Shown here piece after piece: positions 48,028 through 57,843 of a DNA stretch of 64,000 nt. Source of the DNA: Sebaldella termitidis ATCC 33386 (GTDB taxonomy: Bacteria > Fusobacteriota > Fusobacteriia > Fusobacteriales > Leptotrichiaceae); the NCBI RefSeq assembly GCF_000024405.1, contig NC_013517.1, positions 868,001-932,000 on the forward strand, written 5' to 3'. Below the pieces are notes generated by a model that was given only the letters and a program-made list of their open reading frames with translations, was not told where the DNA came from and did not search any database. The position numbers and the translations under genes are program-made. The first letter of the stretch is position 1. Every line of letters begins with the position of its first letter.

Positions 48028-48481
48028 ACTAAAAGAGATACATGAGGAAGTGAAAACTGTATTATGTGAAATCATTTATGAAAAAACAGAGATAACAAAA
48101 GAAGAAATAAATAATGATGATTATTTGAATGAGTATGATAATGAAGAGTTAGATAAACCAACAACATTATTCTATAAAGTAGATCTGATTTCTCCTTTTT
48201 CACCGGAAATAAATGGAAGTTATATTTATGATTTGAAGTTTGACATTAATTTACATCTACAAACCAAAGAACATAAAACAATAGCAGAATTATTATTATT
48301 CCTGTCAAATGATAGGGAAATAGTAAAAAGATTCAAAGGAACAAATAATAAATTAAAAATAAATATAAAGGATGTTGCATTACTTCAAAGCTCTAATTTC
48401 ACACATAACAACGAAACATTTCATAAAGAGGTAATGACATTCAATATTATGTACGAGGAGGAATACAATGGCGATATATAA
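48008..48481 (+). CDS. Tail terminator-like protein, 157 residues
   Basis: The protein has an acidic insert (NNDDYLNEYDNEELD) and alpha/beta strands (YIYDLKFDINLHLQTKEHKT, EVMTFNIMYEEEY). Position before the sheath gene suits the tail terminator. The start is TTG at 48008 or 48011 with GGAGAG upstream; no ATG fits. It overlaps both neighbours. Confidence 0.55.
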   Translation: MLSLANRLKEIHEEVKTVLCEIIYEKTEITKEEINNDDYLNEYDNEELDKPTTLFYKVDLISPFSPEINGSYIYDLKFDINLHLQTKEHKTIAELLLFLSNDREIVKRFKGTNNKLKINIKDVALLQSSNFTHNNETFHKEVMTFNIMYEEEYNGDI

Positions 48482-49598
48482 GCCTACATTGAATTTTTTG
48501 AATACAATTAATGTTGATACTAAATATTCAAAAAGTTATTTAACAGATGTAAGAGATGCATTATTTTTATCAACTGTAAAAGATGTAGAACCTACTGTAA
48601 TAACAGAGGTTACAGATTTAATAACATTAGGTTTCACAACATCTGATCCTATTTATAAAAAAGTAGCTGATGCATTTGGACAAGGCGGAATAGATAACAT
48701 ATTAATTTATGGTGTTGATATGGTAACAGCAACTTCAATGACACCTGAAAGTGTTATGGAAGCTTATGATAATCATGTGCTTGCTACTGACTATACAATC
48801 TTGATTTTAGATGTAGTGGACATGGCTAAAGCTCAGTTATGGGCGACTGCTTTTAAACCACTTATTGATGATAAGCATCTATTCTTACAGTTTGACACTG
48901 TAACAAACACTATAGCAGAAATAAATACATTTAAAACAACAAATAATCTTGATAATGCAAGTGTATTTGTAATAGATAATGATACATACACAAATAATCT
49001 TGATTCTATCACATGGGCAAGAGTAAGAAACAGAGATCTAGGATCGTATATAGTTCACTCAACTGAAGTAAGAAATGTAACAAAGCCTAATTGGACAAAG
49101 ACAGAACAACAAAATTTAAAAGATATGGGATTGAATTTTATCTCGAATCCAATAAGAGGGAAATTCCACATTCAAAACGGACTTACAACAAGCGAATTGC
49201 CAATAGAGGTACATTTGTATAGGTTATGGGAAATAAAAACACTGAGAGAGAGATTAACAAGGCTACAGATAGAAACAGATAAAATCCCTATCAATGAAAG
49301 TGGATATGAAATGATAGAGGGAACTATTAAAGGAGTAATATTTACAGCTGTGAATATGGGAATAGCTAAAACAGTAAATGGTGATCCGTTGGCTATTGAA
49401 AGAAGAACAGATGATAACGGAAATTCTCTTGATTACTTATTAGGAAAAGTAGAACTCCAATTTCCGTCAGAAGAAGATATAAGAAACGCTGATTTTAAGT
49501 TCAGATACTTTCATACTTTGCTTGACGGGATAAGACACGTGGATGTATCTGGATATATTTCCCAAACAGGAGAATTAATAATAGGAGGTACACAGTAA
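48468..49598 (+). CDS. Contractile tail sheath protein (DUF3383-like)
   Basis: The 376-residue protein has the sheath pattern of DUF3383: VKDVEPTVITEVTDLITLGF and DPIYKKVADAFGQGG near the N-terminus, AQLWATAFKPLIDDKHLFLQ in the middle, and RERLTRLQIETDKIPINESG followed by HVDVSGYISQTGELIIGGT at the end. It defines the phage as a myovirus. It forms the contractile outer sheath. Confidence 0.85.
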   Translation: MAIYKPTLNFLNTINVDTKYSKSYLTDVRDALFLSTVKDVEPTVITEVTDLITLGFTTSDPIYKKVADAFGQGGIDNILIYGVDMVTATSMTPESVMEAYDNHVLATDYTILILDVVDMAKAQLWATAFKPLIDDKHLFLQFDTVTNTIAEINTFKTTNNLDNASVFVIDNDTYTNNLDSITWARVRNRDLGSYIVHSTEVRNVTKPNWTKTEQQNLKDMGLNFISNPIRGKFHIQNGLTTSELPIEVHLYRLWEIKTLRERLTRLQIETDKIPINESGYEMIEGTIKGVIFTAVNMGIAKTVNGDPLAIERRTDDNGNSLDYLLGKVELQFPSEEDIRNADFKFRYFHTLLDGIRHVDVSGYISQTGELIIGGTQ

Positions 49599-50035
49599 TG
49601 ATTAATTATAATTGGAGAAATGTACATATAACAATGTTATCCAATGATTTTCCTGGAGGAGTACTGAAGTTTGATTGTTTCCACGAAGATGGATTTCAAG
49701 ATGAAAAAAAAGAGGAATCTTCACAATCTGTTAGTTTAAGCTGTGGTCAAACTATAAACGCAGTAAATACAAATAATGAATTTACTTTTACATTAGCTCT
49801 GGGTTATGGAACAAGTGAAGAAAAAGCAATGGTAGTATTTTACCAAACTGTTGGAATGTTACAACCAAACTATAGCTTAACAGTGATAATAAAGGATGAT
49901 AACGATAGTTCAATTACAACTTATCCAGGAGTAGTGATAACAAAGCCATCTTCAGTAACACATAAAAAAGATGGTGCATTAGATGCTAGAACATGGGAGT
50001 TTAAAGCAGAAAGCAGAAGTATAGTTTATTACTAA
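49598..50035 (+). CDS. Tail tube protein (DUF3277-like)
   Basis: The 145-residue protein follows the sheath gene with a 1-bp overlap, as tube genes do, and is beta-rich (FPGGVLKFDCFHEDGFQDEK, SLTVIIKDDNDSSITTYPGV, WEFKAESRSIVYY). It forms the inner tube. Confidence 0.8.
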   Translation: MINYNWRNVHITMLSNDFPGGVLKFDCFHEDGFQDEKKEESSQSVSLSCGQTINAVNTNNEFTFTLALGYGTSEEKAMVVFYQTVGMLQPNYSLTVIIKDDNDSSITTYPGVVITKPSSVTHKKDGALDARTWEFKAESRSIVYY

Positions 50036-50051
50036 TAGAAAGGGTGAAATA

Positions 50052-50549
50052 ATGGAAAAGAAAAATCCAAATCAAGATTTCAATATGGATGATGAAATAA
50101 AAAAAGCACAAGAAGAATTAATAAAAGAAGGTAAATTAGAAAAAGGTATTATTGATTCAGATGAATCAATTACAGAAGGTGTAGATCCCGAGGAACTGGC
50201 AGGCATGAGAAATGAAAAAGAACTGGAAAGACTAAAGAACCTTAAAAGAATAAAATCAGGTGATAGAGTAAACTATTTCATGGTAGATAATGATGACAGA
50301 GTAAGGGAAGTAGCTTTTAAGTTTCCGGCAACAAAAGTAATAATGAATCTAGCGGAATATGGAGTATCTGGGGACGGAAGATTATATTTAGATTTAACTA
50401 AAGCTATTGAAGTTTTAGAACAAAATAAACTATTTGTTGGAAAATTTGATGTTAATGACTTCTGTCAGGAGGAGTTGGAAGGATTTGGTGGTTTCTTAAT
50501 GAGTATATTAAGAAATCCCAGAAAATTTATACAAAACTTATCTAAATAA
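50052..50549 (+). CDS. Tail assembly chaperone, short form
   Basis: The 165-residue protein lies between the tube and tape-measure genes, the fixed position of tail chaperones. It contains GDRVNYFMVDNDDRVREVAF and LTKAIEVLEQNKLFVGKFDV. The reading frame is extended by a probable frameshift to the 50521-50820 frame. The short form is presumed to be the major product. Confidence 0.78.
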   Translation: MEKKNPNQDFNMDDEIKKAQEELIKEGKLEKGIIDSDESITEGVDPEELAGMRNEKELERLKNLKRIKSGDRVNYFMVDNDDRVREVAFKFPATKVIMNLAEYGVSGDGRLYLDLTKAIEVLEQNKLFVGKFDVNDFCQEELEGFGGFLMSILRNPRKFIQNLSK

Positions 50550-50820
50550 TACTGTTAATTTAAATGATGAAATTATTGTAGGAAATATAACTTATATAGA
50601 AAGTCTGGCATTTGAATTAGAAACAGATAGTTTTTTCAATAATTTTAATGCATTAGACTTTCTAAAGAGATATAACAACAATGAAATTTCAGATTATGAG
50701 TTTGATGTATTTTTAAAACAGATTTCTTATTCAAGATTTTTGAAAAAAAGAGATGCGAATACATCATTAGTAACTAATCAATATATAGTAGGAATAGCAA
50801 AAGGCTTTACAAAAAAATAG
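50521..50820 (+). CDS. Frameshifted C-terminal extension of the tail assembly chaperone
   Basis: A 99-codon frame with no ATG, GTG or TTG near its start lies +1 relative to the short form and is open from just after a TAA in that frame (near 50508), so it overlaps the short-form end. The codon CCC at 50517-50519 followed by A can slip to CCA, a known kind of +1 site. It ends at 50820, 15 bp before the tape-measure start. The fusion would be about 255 residues. Confidence 0.68.
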   Translation, partial: ENLYKTYLNNTVNLNDEIIVGNITYIESLAFELETDSFFNNFNALDFLKRYNNNEISDYEFDVFLKQISYSRFLKKRDANTSLVTNQYIVGIAKGFTKK

Positions 50821-50835
50821 GAAGGAGGTTTATCA

Positions 50836-53781
50836 GTGGCAGCAGTACAAGGTTTATATGTTGAAATAGATTTTAAGTTCAAAAATGAATCACTAATGCA
50901 AGGTATTAATAATGCAAAAAAAGCTTTAAAAAGCTTAGGTGCAGATTTTCAAAATGTACAAAAAAATATACAGAAATCTGGCTATAGAGCTGGCGAAGTT
51001 TTTAAAAAAATAAATAAAGATGTTTCTAAAACAGCACAAACTATGAATAAGACGGCAAGCGATATAAACAAAAGCTTTAATAAAGTAAATGGAACAAAAA
51101 TAGATAAACCTCTCGACGATTTTAATAAAAAAGCAAAGCAATCAGTAAACTTAACTAATAACTTGCAAAAAGGAATAAACAATATAGCACGTGGTGCTGC
51201 ATATAAAGTCGGAGCTATGGCTGTTCAAGGAATGCAAGAAGGATTTAAAGGTGTAGCTGATGTAGATTTTAATATTCGTGGTGCTGTAGCAAAAACTGGA
51301 ACAATGGCTCAAGGCTATAAAGAAATGTTGTCGCTTGCTAATGAAGTAGGAGGAAAAACAAAGTTCAATAACCTTGACGCTGCCCTTGCTATTAATAGTG
51401 CAGCTACATTAGGGTTAATGGATAAAGAAATAAAAGAACTGTTACCCTCTACTGCTGATTTAGCACAAGCATTTAACAGTGACTTAAATAAAACCTTAGA
51501 ATCCACAATCGCATATATTAAAACATACAATATGGAAACAAGCGAAGCAGTTAGAGTAAATGATATGGTTGCAATGGTTTCCAAAAAATCTGCAGCGGAT
51601 CTTGATAGACTGCAAGCTGGATTTCAATATGTAGGAAGTACTGCTAAATCTATGAATATTCCGTTAGAATCTACATTTGCCGTTCTTGGAAAGCTAAATG
51701 ATTCAGGTATTTATGGAAGTAGTGCTGGAACTGCCTTAAATAATTTCTTGGTTCAGATGGCTAAGAATGCCCCTGATATTGAAAAATTAATAGGGGATAA
51801 GTTAACGGACAAAAACGGTAAATTAAAATCATTGCCAGATATTTTTCAGAAAGTAGCAGATAAAGTAAAGAATTTAGATGATACTACAAGAAGTGCGGTA
51901 TTATTTGATTTATTCGGTATTCGTGGTGGTAAAAATATCTTAACATTCCTGAATCAAGGTGTAGAAGGATTAAAAGAGTTAGAAGCACAAATAAAAAACA
52001 GTGATGGAACAGTAAATGAGATGGCTAGATTTATGATGCAGGGAATCGGAGGAGCAATAGAAGAATTAGGCTCTACATGGGAGACAGCATTTCAATCAGT
52101 ATTTCAGGCACTTGAACCACTATTGATGCCTATTTTTGTTGGCTTAACTTCAATAGGTGATGTGATTATACAGTTAAACAAGAATTTTCCTGAGCTTGCA
52201 CAGGCAATAGGAACAATAGCAGGACTTGTAATAGGAAAAGCAGTATTTAAGTTAATGGCTAAGCAGATAGGAATGGTTAAGGCGGCACTCAGCGGAGCAA
52301 TGACACTAAAAATGTTAGCCTTAGCAGCAGCATTATTTATAGTTTATCAAGGTATAAAAAGATTTAAAGAAGCTCTTGAAAAGGATAAAGAAGCGGCAGC
52401 ACAGTGGCAAAAAGTTATTGAAAATGCTAAAGGTGTATTGAAAGAGTTGGCAAATATAATACTGGATGTAATAAAAGCAATGTTTGGATTTAGTGAGGAA
52501 AAAAACAAACTTATAGGAGACGGGCCAAATAAAAATCCAAGTAGCGATCTTGCATTATTTTTAAATGATGTGAGGGAAGCTCTGAGAAAAACACAGGCAA
52601 AGCTTGAAGAATTTAGAGACTGGATAGAAAAACATAAAGAAACATTTAAGAAACTCGGTAAATTTTTTAAAGATTGGGGACCTGCTATATTAGGATCAGG
52701 AATAGCACTATTTCTAATTTTAAATCCTTTATGGTTGATTCCTATTGCTGTTCCACTTGCAATAGGTGCTTTAGACAAACTGAATAAAGCTCTTGATGAG
52801 ACTAAAGATTCAGCAAAAAAACTGAAAGAAGATGGTGATTTAGGAGCCTTTTTTGAAAAAGAATGGAAAAAACTTTTATTATATACAGGAACACTTACAG
52901 CAAGAAATCCGGGTTTTCTTGAAGCATACGATAATTATAAAAATTTATCTCCGGAAAGAAAACAGAATATAACCAAACAAAACAGTAAAACAACTATAGC
53001 CGGAAGTCTATTATATTCAAAACTACCGGTTTCACCAGCGGAAATGATTTATAACAAGTTTAAAGAAATTGATTGGACAGGACTTGCAAAAAAGATATAT
53101 GACTCTTTGAATTATGTTTTTTTTGGCGGACTAGCTTCAGACTTAGGAACAAAAGTAGGGGAAAAAATAAGGTCAATAAATTGGAGCGGTCTTTGGGATA
53201 GTGTTGTAAACATTGCGAAAAGTAAATGGGATAGTTTTGTTCAGTGGATGTTTGGGAAAATATCAGAATTAAAAGAAAGATTTCCATTATTGGCACAGGG
53301 ATTGAATGCATTTCATAATGCTTTGGAAGTAGCTAAAGGATTACTGCGAGAAATTATGAATTTTTCAGGTAAAGTAATAACAATAACATTGAATTTTCTA
53401 CAAAAAGGTACAATTAAAGGCATTACAAATGATGTAATTGAAGCTGGTAAGAAAAATACAGAGAATGCAGGTAATCTTTTAAGAGGTGTACAACAAGAAT
53501 ACACAGGAACAAACTATTTCAGCGGTGGACTGACTACTATTAATGAAAAAGGTGACGAATTAATTATGGGACCATCTGGAATGATTGTGGCTAATAACCC
53601 ATCTACAATGAATATCATGAGTAAATTAAGTAATTTAGAATCACAAACATCACAAATGAGATTCAGAATGGGAGAATCACAAGGTTCAGTAAATAACATA
53701 ACTCTTAATATAGGCAGTGTTAGAAGTGATGATGACATTACAGAAATAAAAAGAACATTAGAAAATTTAGCATTAAGTTAA
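50836..53781 (+). CDS. Tail tape measure protein
   Basis: The 981-residue protein is the longest in the window, helical, with a TP901-type core (GGKTKFNNLDAALAINSAAT, DLDRLQAGFQYVGSTAKSMN, GSSAGTALNNFLVQMAKNAP), two hydrophobic stretches (about 440-510 and 615-640) and a C-terminal coil. It sets tail length. GTG start preceded by GGAAGGAGGTTTATCA. Confidence 0.93.
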   Translation: MAAVQGLYVEIDFKFKNESLMQGINNAKKALKSLGADFQNVQKNIQKSGYRAGEVFKKINKDVSKTAQTMNKTASDINKSFNKVNGTKIDKPLDDFNKKAKQSVNLTNNLQKGINNIARGAAYKVGAMAVQGMQEGFKGVADVDFNIRGAVAKTGTMAQGYKEMLSLANEVGGKTKFNNLDAALAINSAATLGLMDKEIKELLPSTADLAQAFNSDLNKTLESTIAYIKTYNMETSEAVRVNDMVAMVSKKSAADLDRLQAGFQYVGSTAKSMNIPLESTFAVLGKLNDSGIYGSSAGTALNNFLVQMAKNAPDIEKLIGDKLTDKNGKLKSLPDIFQKVADKVKNLDDTTRSAVLFDLFGIRGGKNILTFLNQGVEGLKELEAQIKNSDGTVNEMARFMMQGIGGAIEELGSTWETAFQSVFQALEPLLMPIFVGLTSIGDVIIQLNKNFPELAQAIGTIAGLVIGKAVFKLMAKQIGMVKAALSGAMTLKMLALAAALFIVYQGIKRFKEALEKDKEAAAQWQKVIENAKGVLKELANIILDVIKAMFGFSEEKNKLIGDGPNKNPSSDLALFLNDVREALRKTQAKLEEFRDWIEKHKETFKKLGKFFKDWGPAILGSGIALFLILNPLWLIPIAVPLAIGALDKLNKALDETKDSAKKLKEDGDLGAFFEKEWKKLLLYTGTLTARNPGFLEAYDNYKNLSPERKQNITKQNSKTTIAGSLLYSKLPVSPAEMIYNKFKEIDWTGLAKKIYDSLNYVFFGGLASDLGTKVGEKIRSINWSGLWDSVVNIAKSKWDSFVQWMFGKISELKERFPLLAQGLNAFHNALEVAKGLLREIMNFSGKVITITLNFLQKGTIKGITNDVIEAGKKNTENAGNLLRGVQQEYTGTNYFSGGLTTINEKGDELIMGPSGMIVANNPSTMNIMSKLSNLESQTSQMRFRMGESQGSVNNITLNIGSVRSDDDITEIKRTLENLALS

Positions 53782-53790
53782 GGAGGAACT

Positions 53791-54438
53791 ATGGCAGGAA
53801 TATTGACAGATTTAATTCAGAACTTCGACATGGAAAAAGCAAATAAACTATGGCAACAGTTTTATGATGGATTTGCTAAGTTTACAGGTGCTTATATTTA
53901 TCCTAACGGAATGCTGGGAGATACTCCTGTATTTATATCTTCTTTTGAATGGCAGACATCAACAAACGTTACATCAAACATCACTTTTGAAGGAACTGAA
54001 ATAGCCGATAATGTTTCTGTCAATCCATATGGAGCAAAAATTAAAATTGTTGCGTTTACAGATTTTTATATAGATGTAATAGAACTTCATCAAAAAACAG
54101 CAAGGAATAGTAACGGACAAAAAGGATTAATGGCATTTTATTATAATAAATTCAAACAACTTTATGGTCCTGTGGTTATAACTAATATGAATTTCACAAA
54201 TACAAGCAAAGATACTTTTATACAATTAATTGATATTGATTTGAAGTTTGTGGAAGTAAGGAAATTTGTAACTAATGAAGATGGAGTAATAACAACAGAA
54301 ACTTTGGGTGCAAATAATTTTTTCCAAGATCAACAATTATTAGCAGAAGGGATGCCACAAAACTGGTTTGATGAGTTATCAAGAACAGATAAATTCAAGG
54401 AGATAGAAAATGCTGTCAAAAATTCGATTAACATATGA
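53791..54438 (+). CDS. Baseplate protein, 215 residues
   Basis: The protein follows the tape measure and is beta-rich (YIYPNGMLGDTPVFISSFEW, SNITFEGTEIADNVSVNPYG, IKIVAFTDFYIDVIELHQKT). It likely corresponds to a DUF6046-like or LysM-linked baseplate/tail-tip protein of myophages. Exact family uncertain. Confidence 0.65.
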   Translation: MAGILTDLIQNFDMEKANKLWQQFYDGFAKFTGAYIYPNGMLGDTPVFISSFEWQTSTNVTSNITFEGTEIADNVSVNPYGAKIKIVAFTDFYIDVIELHQKTARNSNGQKGLMAFYYNKFKQLYGPVVITNMNFTNTSKDTFIQLIDIDLKFVEVRKFVTNEDGVITTETLGANNFFQDQQLLAEGMPQNWFDELSRTDKFKEIENAVKNSINI

Positions 54439-54748
54439 TAAAGAAAGTTCAAATAATACTAAATTCATTATAGATGACGGAACAAATCAAAGAATAATAA
54501 GATTATCAGTCTATTATGTCTTAGGCTCGTGGTATGTTGACATATCTGATAATGAAAATTATTTGTTATATGGAAAAATAATAAATACATGGGTAGATTT
54601 GTTTGAGCTGCTTAAAATTTATTATAAAGATTTTCCTGATTTAAAACTCATGGCTTTGCCTTCCAATATTCAAGGTATTAACAAAAATTTTGTAGAAGAT
54701 CTTCCAGGAGTATTACAAGAAATATATTTATTACAGGAGGACGTATAA
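54410..54748 (+). CDS. Baseplate plug-like protein
   Basis: The 112-residue beta-rich protein (IRLTYDKESSNNTKFIIDDG, YVLGSWYVDISDNENYLLYG, LFELLKIYYKDFPDLKLMAL) matches small baseplate plug proteins placed before the hub gene. It overlaps both neighbours. Confidence 0.62.
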   Translation: MLSKIRLTYDKESSNNTKFIIDDGTNQRIIRLSVYYVLGSWYVDISDNENYLLYGKIINTWVDLFELLKIYYKDFPDLKLMALPSNIQGINKNFVEDLPGVLQEIYLLQEDV

Positions 54749-55674
54749 TGGAGAATTGTATATTATTTGGCAGAGTAGCATCTTTAAGATTTGAAACACC
54801 GCCTAGTGAAGCAAGTGGAGATACTCCGGCTGTTGAATCACAGATAATAAGTCTAACTAATGAACAGGCAACATTTGAATGTAATGTACAATTAGATAAT
54901 ACAAATAATTCAAATAAAGCAACTATAAGTATATATAATTTGCCTGCTAACATTAAGAACCTTCTTAAAAAGAATACTAAAGTGACAATTACAGCAGGAT
55001 ACGAAGGAGAGAATTGTTCAGGAACTGTATTCTTTGGAGTCATAGAAAAATATAAAGATTCACGTAATAATGAGGATATAAAAACAGAAATAACTTGTAC
55101 TACTGCAAATGACGAGATGAAAGAAAATAAGATAAAGCTTTCTTTTCCTAAAAATTCTAAAGCTAGCTCAATTATAAGTACTGTTATCAAAAAGACAGAC
55201 CTTAAAAACGGCGAAATAAAACTAGGTAAAGATACAGTATATGAAAGAGGAAAAACCTTAAATGGCAATGTAAAAAAAATATTTTCAACTATGGCAAGAA
55301 CTACACAAAGTAGATTTTTCATTTCTAATAGAACAGTTTATTTTTATCCAATTGGAGAGGTAAAAAAAGAAGAAATACAATTAATAACTGGAAGTATATT
55401 AACAGTCGAAGAAACAGACGAGGGATGGAAAATAAATACAGTTTTAGATCACAGAATAGAAGAAGGCGTTTGGGTAATAATTGGTTATCAAAACGAGAGT
55501 TTAAGGCAAGATATAAAGGGTAAGTTTGAAGTTGTCAAAGTTAATCACAGAATTAATGCCAAACAAGGGGATCATAAAACTGAAATAGAAATACTGACTA
55601 AAATAAAAGAAGAAGAAAAAGCTCAGGAAATAAAGATAAATGGACAGAAAAAAAGAAAAACAAAGAAGAAATAA
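54748..55674 (+). CDS. Baseplate hub protein (gp44-like)
   Basis: The 308-residue protein contains FECNVQLDNTNNSNKATISI, VTITAGYEGENCSGTVFFGV and GVWVIIGYQNESLRQDIKGK, patterns of phage late-control/hub proteins (Mu gp44/T4 gp27-like). It has a lysine-rich end. It anchors the spike to the tube. Confidence 0.75.
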   Translation: MENCILFGRVASLRFETPPSEASGDTPAVESQIISLTNEQATFECNVQLDNTNNSNKATISIYNLPANIKNLLKKNTKVTITAGYEGENCSGTVFFGVIEKYKDSRNNEDIKTEITCTTANDEMKENKIKLSFPKNSKASSIISTVIKKTDLKNGEIKLGKDTVYERGKTLNGNVKKIFSTMARTTQSRFFISNRTVYFYPIGEVKKEEIQLITGSILTVEETDEGWKINTVLDHRIEEGVWVIIGYQNESLRQDIKGKFEVVKVNHRINAKQGDHKTEIEILTKIKEEEKAQEIKINGQKKRKTKKK

Positions 55675-55685
55675 TAGGTGGAAGT

Positions 55686-56306
55686 ATGATTAATAAAATT
55701 GAAGAAGGAATACAAAAAAAGATAGGGGATTCTTTTGATGAGCTCAATAATTTAAATACATTAGCATTGGCTAAAATAATAGAAGTTAATAATGAAGGTT
55801 TATTTGCCACTATAAAAAAAATAGCTATGACAGAATTTAATGGAGAGTTTGATGATGACGAGCCTGTAGAAAATGTTCCAATAATGCCAATATTTAATTC
55901 GTCTGCTTTCTTTATTAATGCTCCTTATAATGTAGGAGATTTAGTAGTAGTAGGTTTCTTTCAACACTCACTTGAAGGAACTTTGGATCAAAGCGAACCA
56001 GTGGAGCCAAACAGTTATGACAGATATTCTGAGAATGATGCATTTATACTAGGAAATATAACCGCAAGGTATTCAAATAGTCACACAGATGGATTTTCAA
56101 TAGTTCATAAAAAATCTGGTAATTACATAAAAATAGGTTCTGGCGGTGGAATAGAGATACAGGGTAATGTCAATATAAACGGTGATTTAAACATGAGTGG
56201 TAATAGTCAAGCAGCAGATCATATCAGTTCTGGAATAAGCGGAAAAGATCATAAACATGGTGGAGTAACTACCGGAAGTTCAGATACGGAGGTGCCTAAA
56301 TCATAA
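55686..56306 (+). CDS. Baseplate spike (gpV/Gp138-like)
   Basis: The 206-residue protein starts with an OB-like domain (IIEVNNEGLFATIKKIAMTE, APYNVGDLVVVGFFQ) and ends in a beta-helix (YIKIGSGGGIEIQGNVNING) and KDHKHGGVTTGSS, whose histidines are typical of the metal-binding spike tip that pierces the outer membrane. Confidence 0.85.
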   Translation: MINKIEEGIQKKIGDSFDELNNLNTLALAKIIEVNNEGLFATIKKIAMTEFNGEFDDDEPVENVPIMPIFNSSAFFINAPYNVGDLVVVGFFQHSLEGTLDQSEPVEPNSYDRYSENDAFILGNITARYSNSHTDGFSIVHKKSGNYIKIGSGGGIEIQGNVNINGDLNMSGNSQAADHISSGISGKDHKHGGVTTGSSDTEVPKS

Positions 56307-56668
56307 TGGACAGTAAAAATAGTTGGCTATTAGATGAGTCTGGTGATGTTGTGATTGGGAAAGGCATCACTTTAGCGGATTATGACAAGACAATAGCACA
56401 GAGAATTCAGAATAAAATAGCTTTACAATATGGGGAATGGTTTTTACATAATCAAGAGGGTGTAAGATGGTTTTCAGTAAATGATTTACCTGGAGTATTC
56501 GGACGTGAAGTTGCTGAAATAAATCTTGATACGCAGATAAAAGAATATATTGAAAATGACAAAGATGTTGAAAGGATAACTGAATATAAAACAAATTTCA
56601 CTGATAAAGGTGATTATAAAATAGATATAGGGATATTGACAAAGAATAGTGAAGAAATATACTTCTAG
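56306..56668 (+). CDS. Baseplate wedge protein (gp25/gpW-like)
   Basis: The 120-residue protein has GITLADYDKTIAQRIQNKIA, LQYGEWFLHNQEGVRWF and LDTQIKEYIENDKDVERITE, the arrangement of gp25-like lysozyme-related wedge proteins (DUF2634). It sits between spike and J genes. Confidence 0.82.
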   Translation: MDSKNSWLLDESGDVVIGKGITLADYDKTIAQRIQNKIALQYGEWFLHNQEGVRWFSVNDLPGVFGREVAEINLDTQIKEYIENDKDVERITEYKTNFTDKGDYKIDIGILTKNSEEIYF

Positions 56669-56676
56669 GAGGAAAT

Positions 56677-57843
56677 ATGGGGCAATTAACAAATATAGGA
56701 TATAAGAAAGAAACATTTTCAGAGCATTTGACTAATATTGAAAAAAGATGGAAAGCCAGATTGAATGACAATGAATTTACATTTGATTTCAACGCTCCGG
56801 AAGGAATTCACAATGAAGCATTAACTTATGAGATAACAAACTTAGATGAACAAATACTGGAATTATCAAATATGTTTAATATAGATGGAGCAAAAGGTAT
56901 ATTTCTTGATTATATTCAGAAACTTCTTCCGGTAGAGCCAAGATATACGGGGAAATATGCAAGCGGTTTGGTCTATGTAATAGTAGATACTCCTGTAACA
57001 ATCCTGAAAGATACAATTATTAAAGCTGGTAGTCTTGAATTTCAAGTTATAGCAGACACGAATATTGATACAGTAAATAAGGAACTTTATGTAAGAGCAG
57101 TTGAAACAGGGACAGAATATAATATCGGAGAGCGAGAAATTAATAGTATTGAAGGATATACAGTAAATGAAATATATAATCCATATCCTTTTACAAACGG
57201 CGAAGATCTGGAAAGTGATTCAGACTTCAGATACAGACTTAAAAATTCAAAAAATATAGCTTCGACAGCTACATATGAAGCTATAACAACAGCTTTATTA
57301 GAATTAGATGTTGTAAATGATGTTATCATTCTTGATCCAAAGACTAATCCTTCTACAGAAAATGGAACTGTGGAGATTATAGTTGATGGAACTCCGGATA
57401 GGAAAATAGCAGAAGCAATAAAAGATACTCTTGCGGTTGGAATAATGACTCTTGAAGATAAAAAACTTGAAAGTAAATCAGAGGAATTCACAATAGCTGG
57501 AAATATAACGACAAAAGTAACTTATAATATTTTACAATTTGAAACTTTAAAAATAAGAGTAGAGGTTCTTGAAGTAAATGGAGAAAAAGATAATCGGTGG
57601 ACTGAGCCTATTCAAGATGAACTGATTAAATATGTAGATTCTTTAAAATTAGGAGAATCTATTCTGTATAATGAACTTCATTCTGAAGTAAATGGTATAG
57701 ATGAAATAAGATATGCCAAAGTTTATGTTTATGACAAGACAGATGATGAATATAAAACATACGATTTAAATCATAAATTCACAATATCACCAACACAAAA
57801 ATTCAGATTAACCAGAAATGATATAGAGGTGATTTATGTATAG
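56677..57843 (+). CDS. Baseplate J-like protein
   Basis: The 388-residue protein has the J family signature ITNLDEQILELSNMFNIDGA, GIFLDYIQKLL, TEYNIGEREINSIEG, GEDLESDSDFRYRLKNSKNI and VNDVIILDPKTNPSTENGTV. It forms the wedge ring of the contractile baseplate. Overlaps the next gene by 8 bp. Confidence 0.93.
   Translation: MGQLTNIGYKKETFSEHLTNIEKRWKARLNDNEFTFDFNAPEGIHNEALTYEITNLDEQILELSNMFNIDGAKGIFLDYIQKLLPVEPRYTGKYASGLVYVIVDTPVTILKDTIIKAGSLEFQVIADTNIDTVNKELYVRAVETGTEYNIGEREINSIEGYTVNEIYNPYPFTNGEDLESDSDFRYRLKNSKNIASTATYEAITTALLELDVVNDVIILDPKTNPSTENGTVEIIVDGTPDRKIAEAIKDTLAVGIMTLEDKKLESKSEEFTIAGNITTKVTYNILQFETLKIRVEVLEVNGEKDNRWTEPIQDELIKYVDSLKLGESILYNELHSEVNGIDEIRYAKVYVYDKTDDEYKTYDLNHKFTISPTQKFRLTRNDIEVIYV

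Noticed and set aside
54678..55322. Minus-strand frame of 214 codons in the tail region
   Set aside because: Antisense to the baseplate hub gene, no start signal, composition typical of a mirrored gene.
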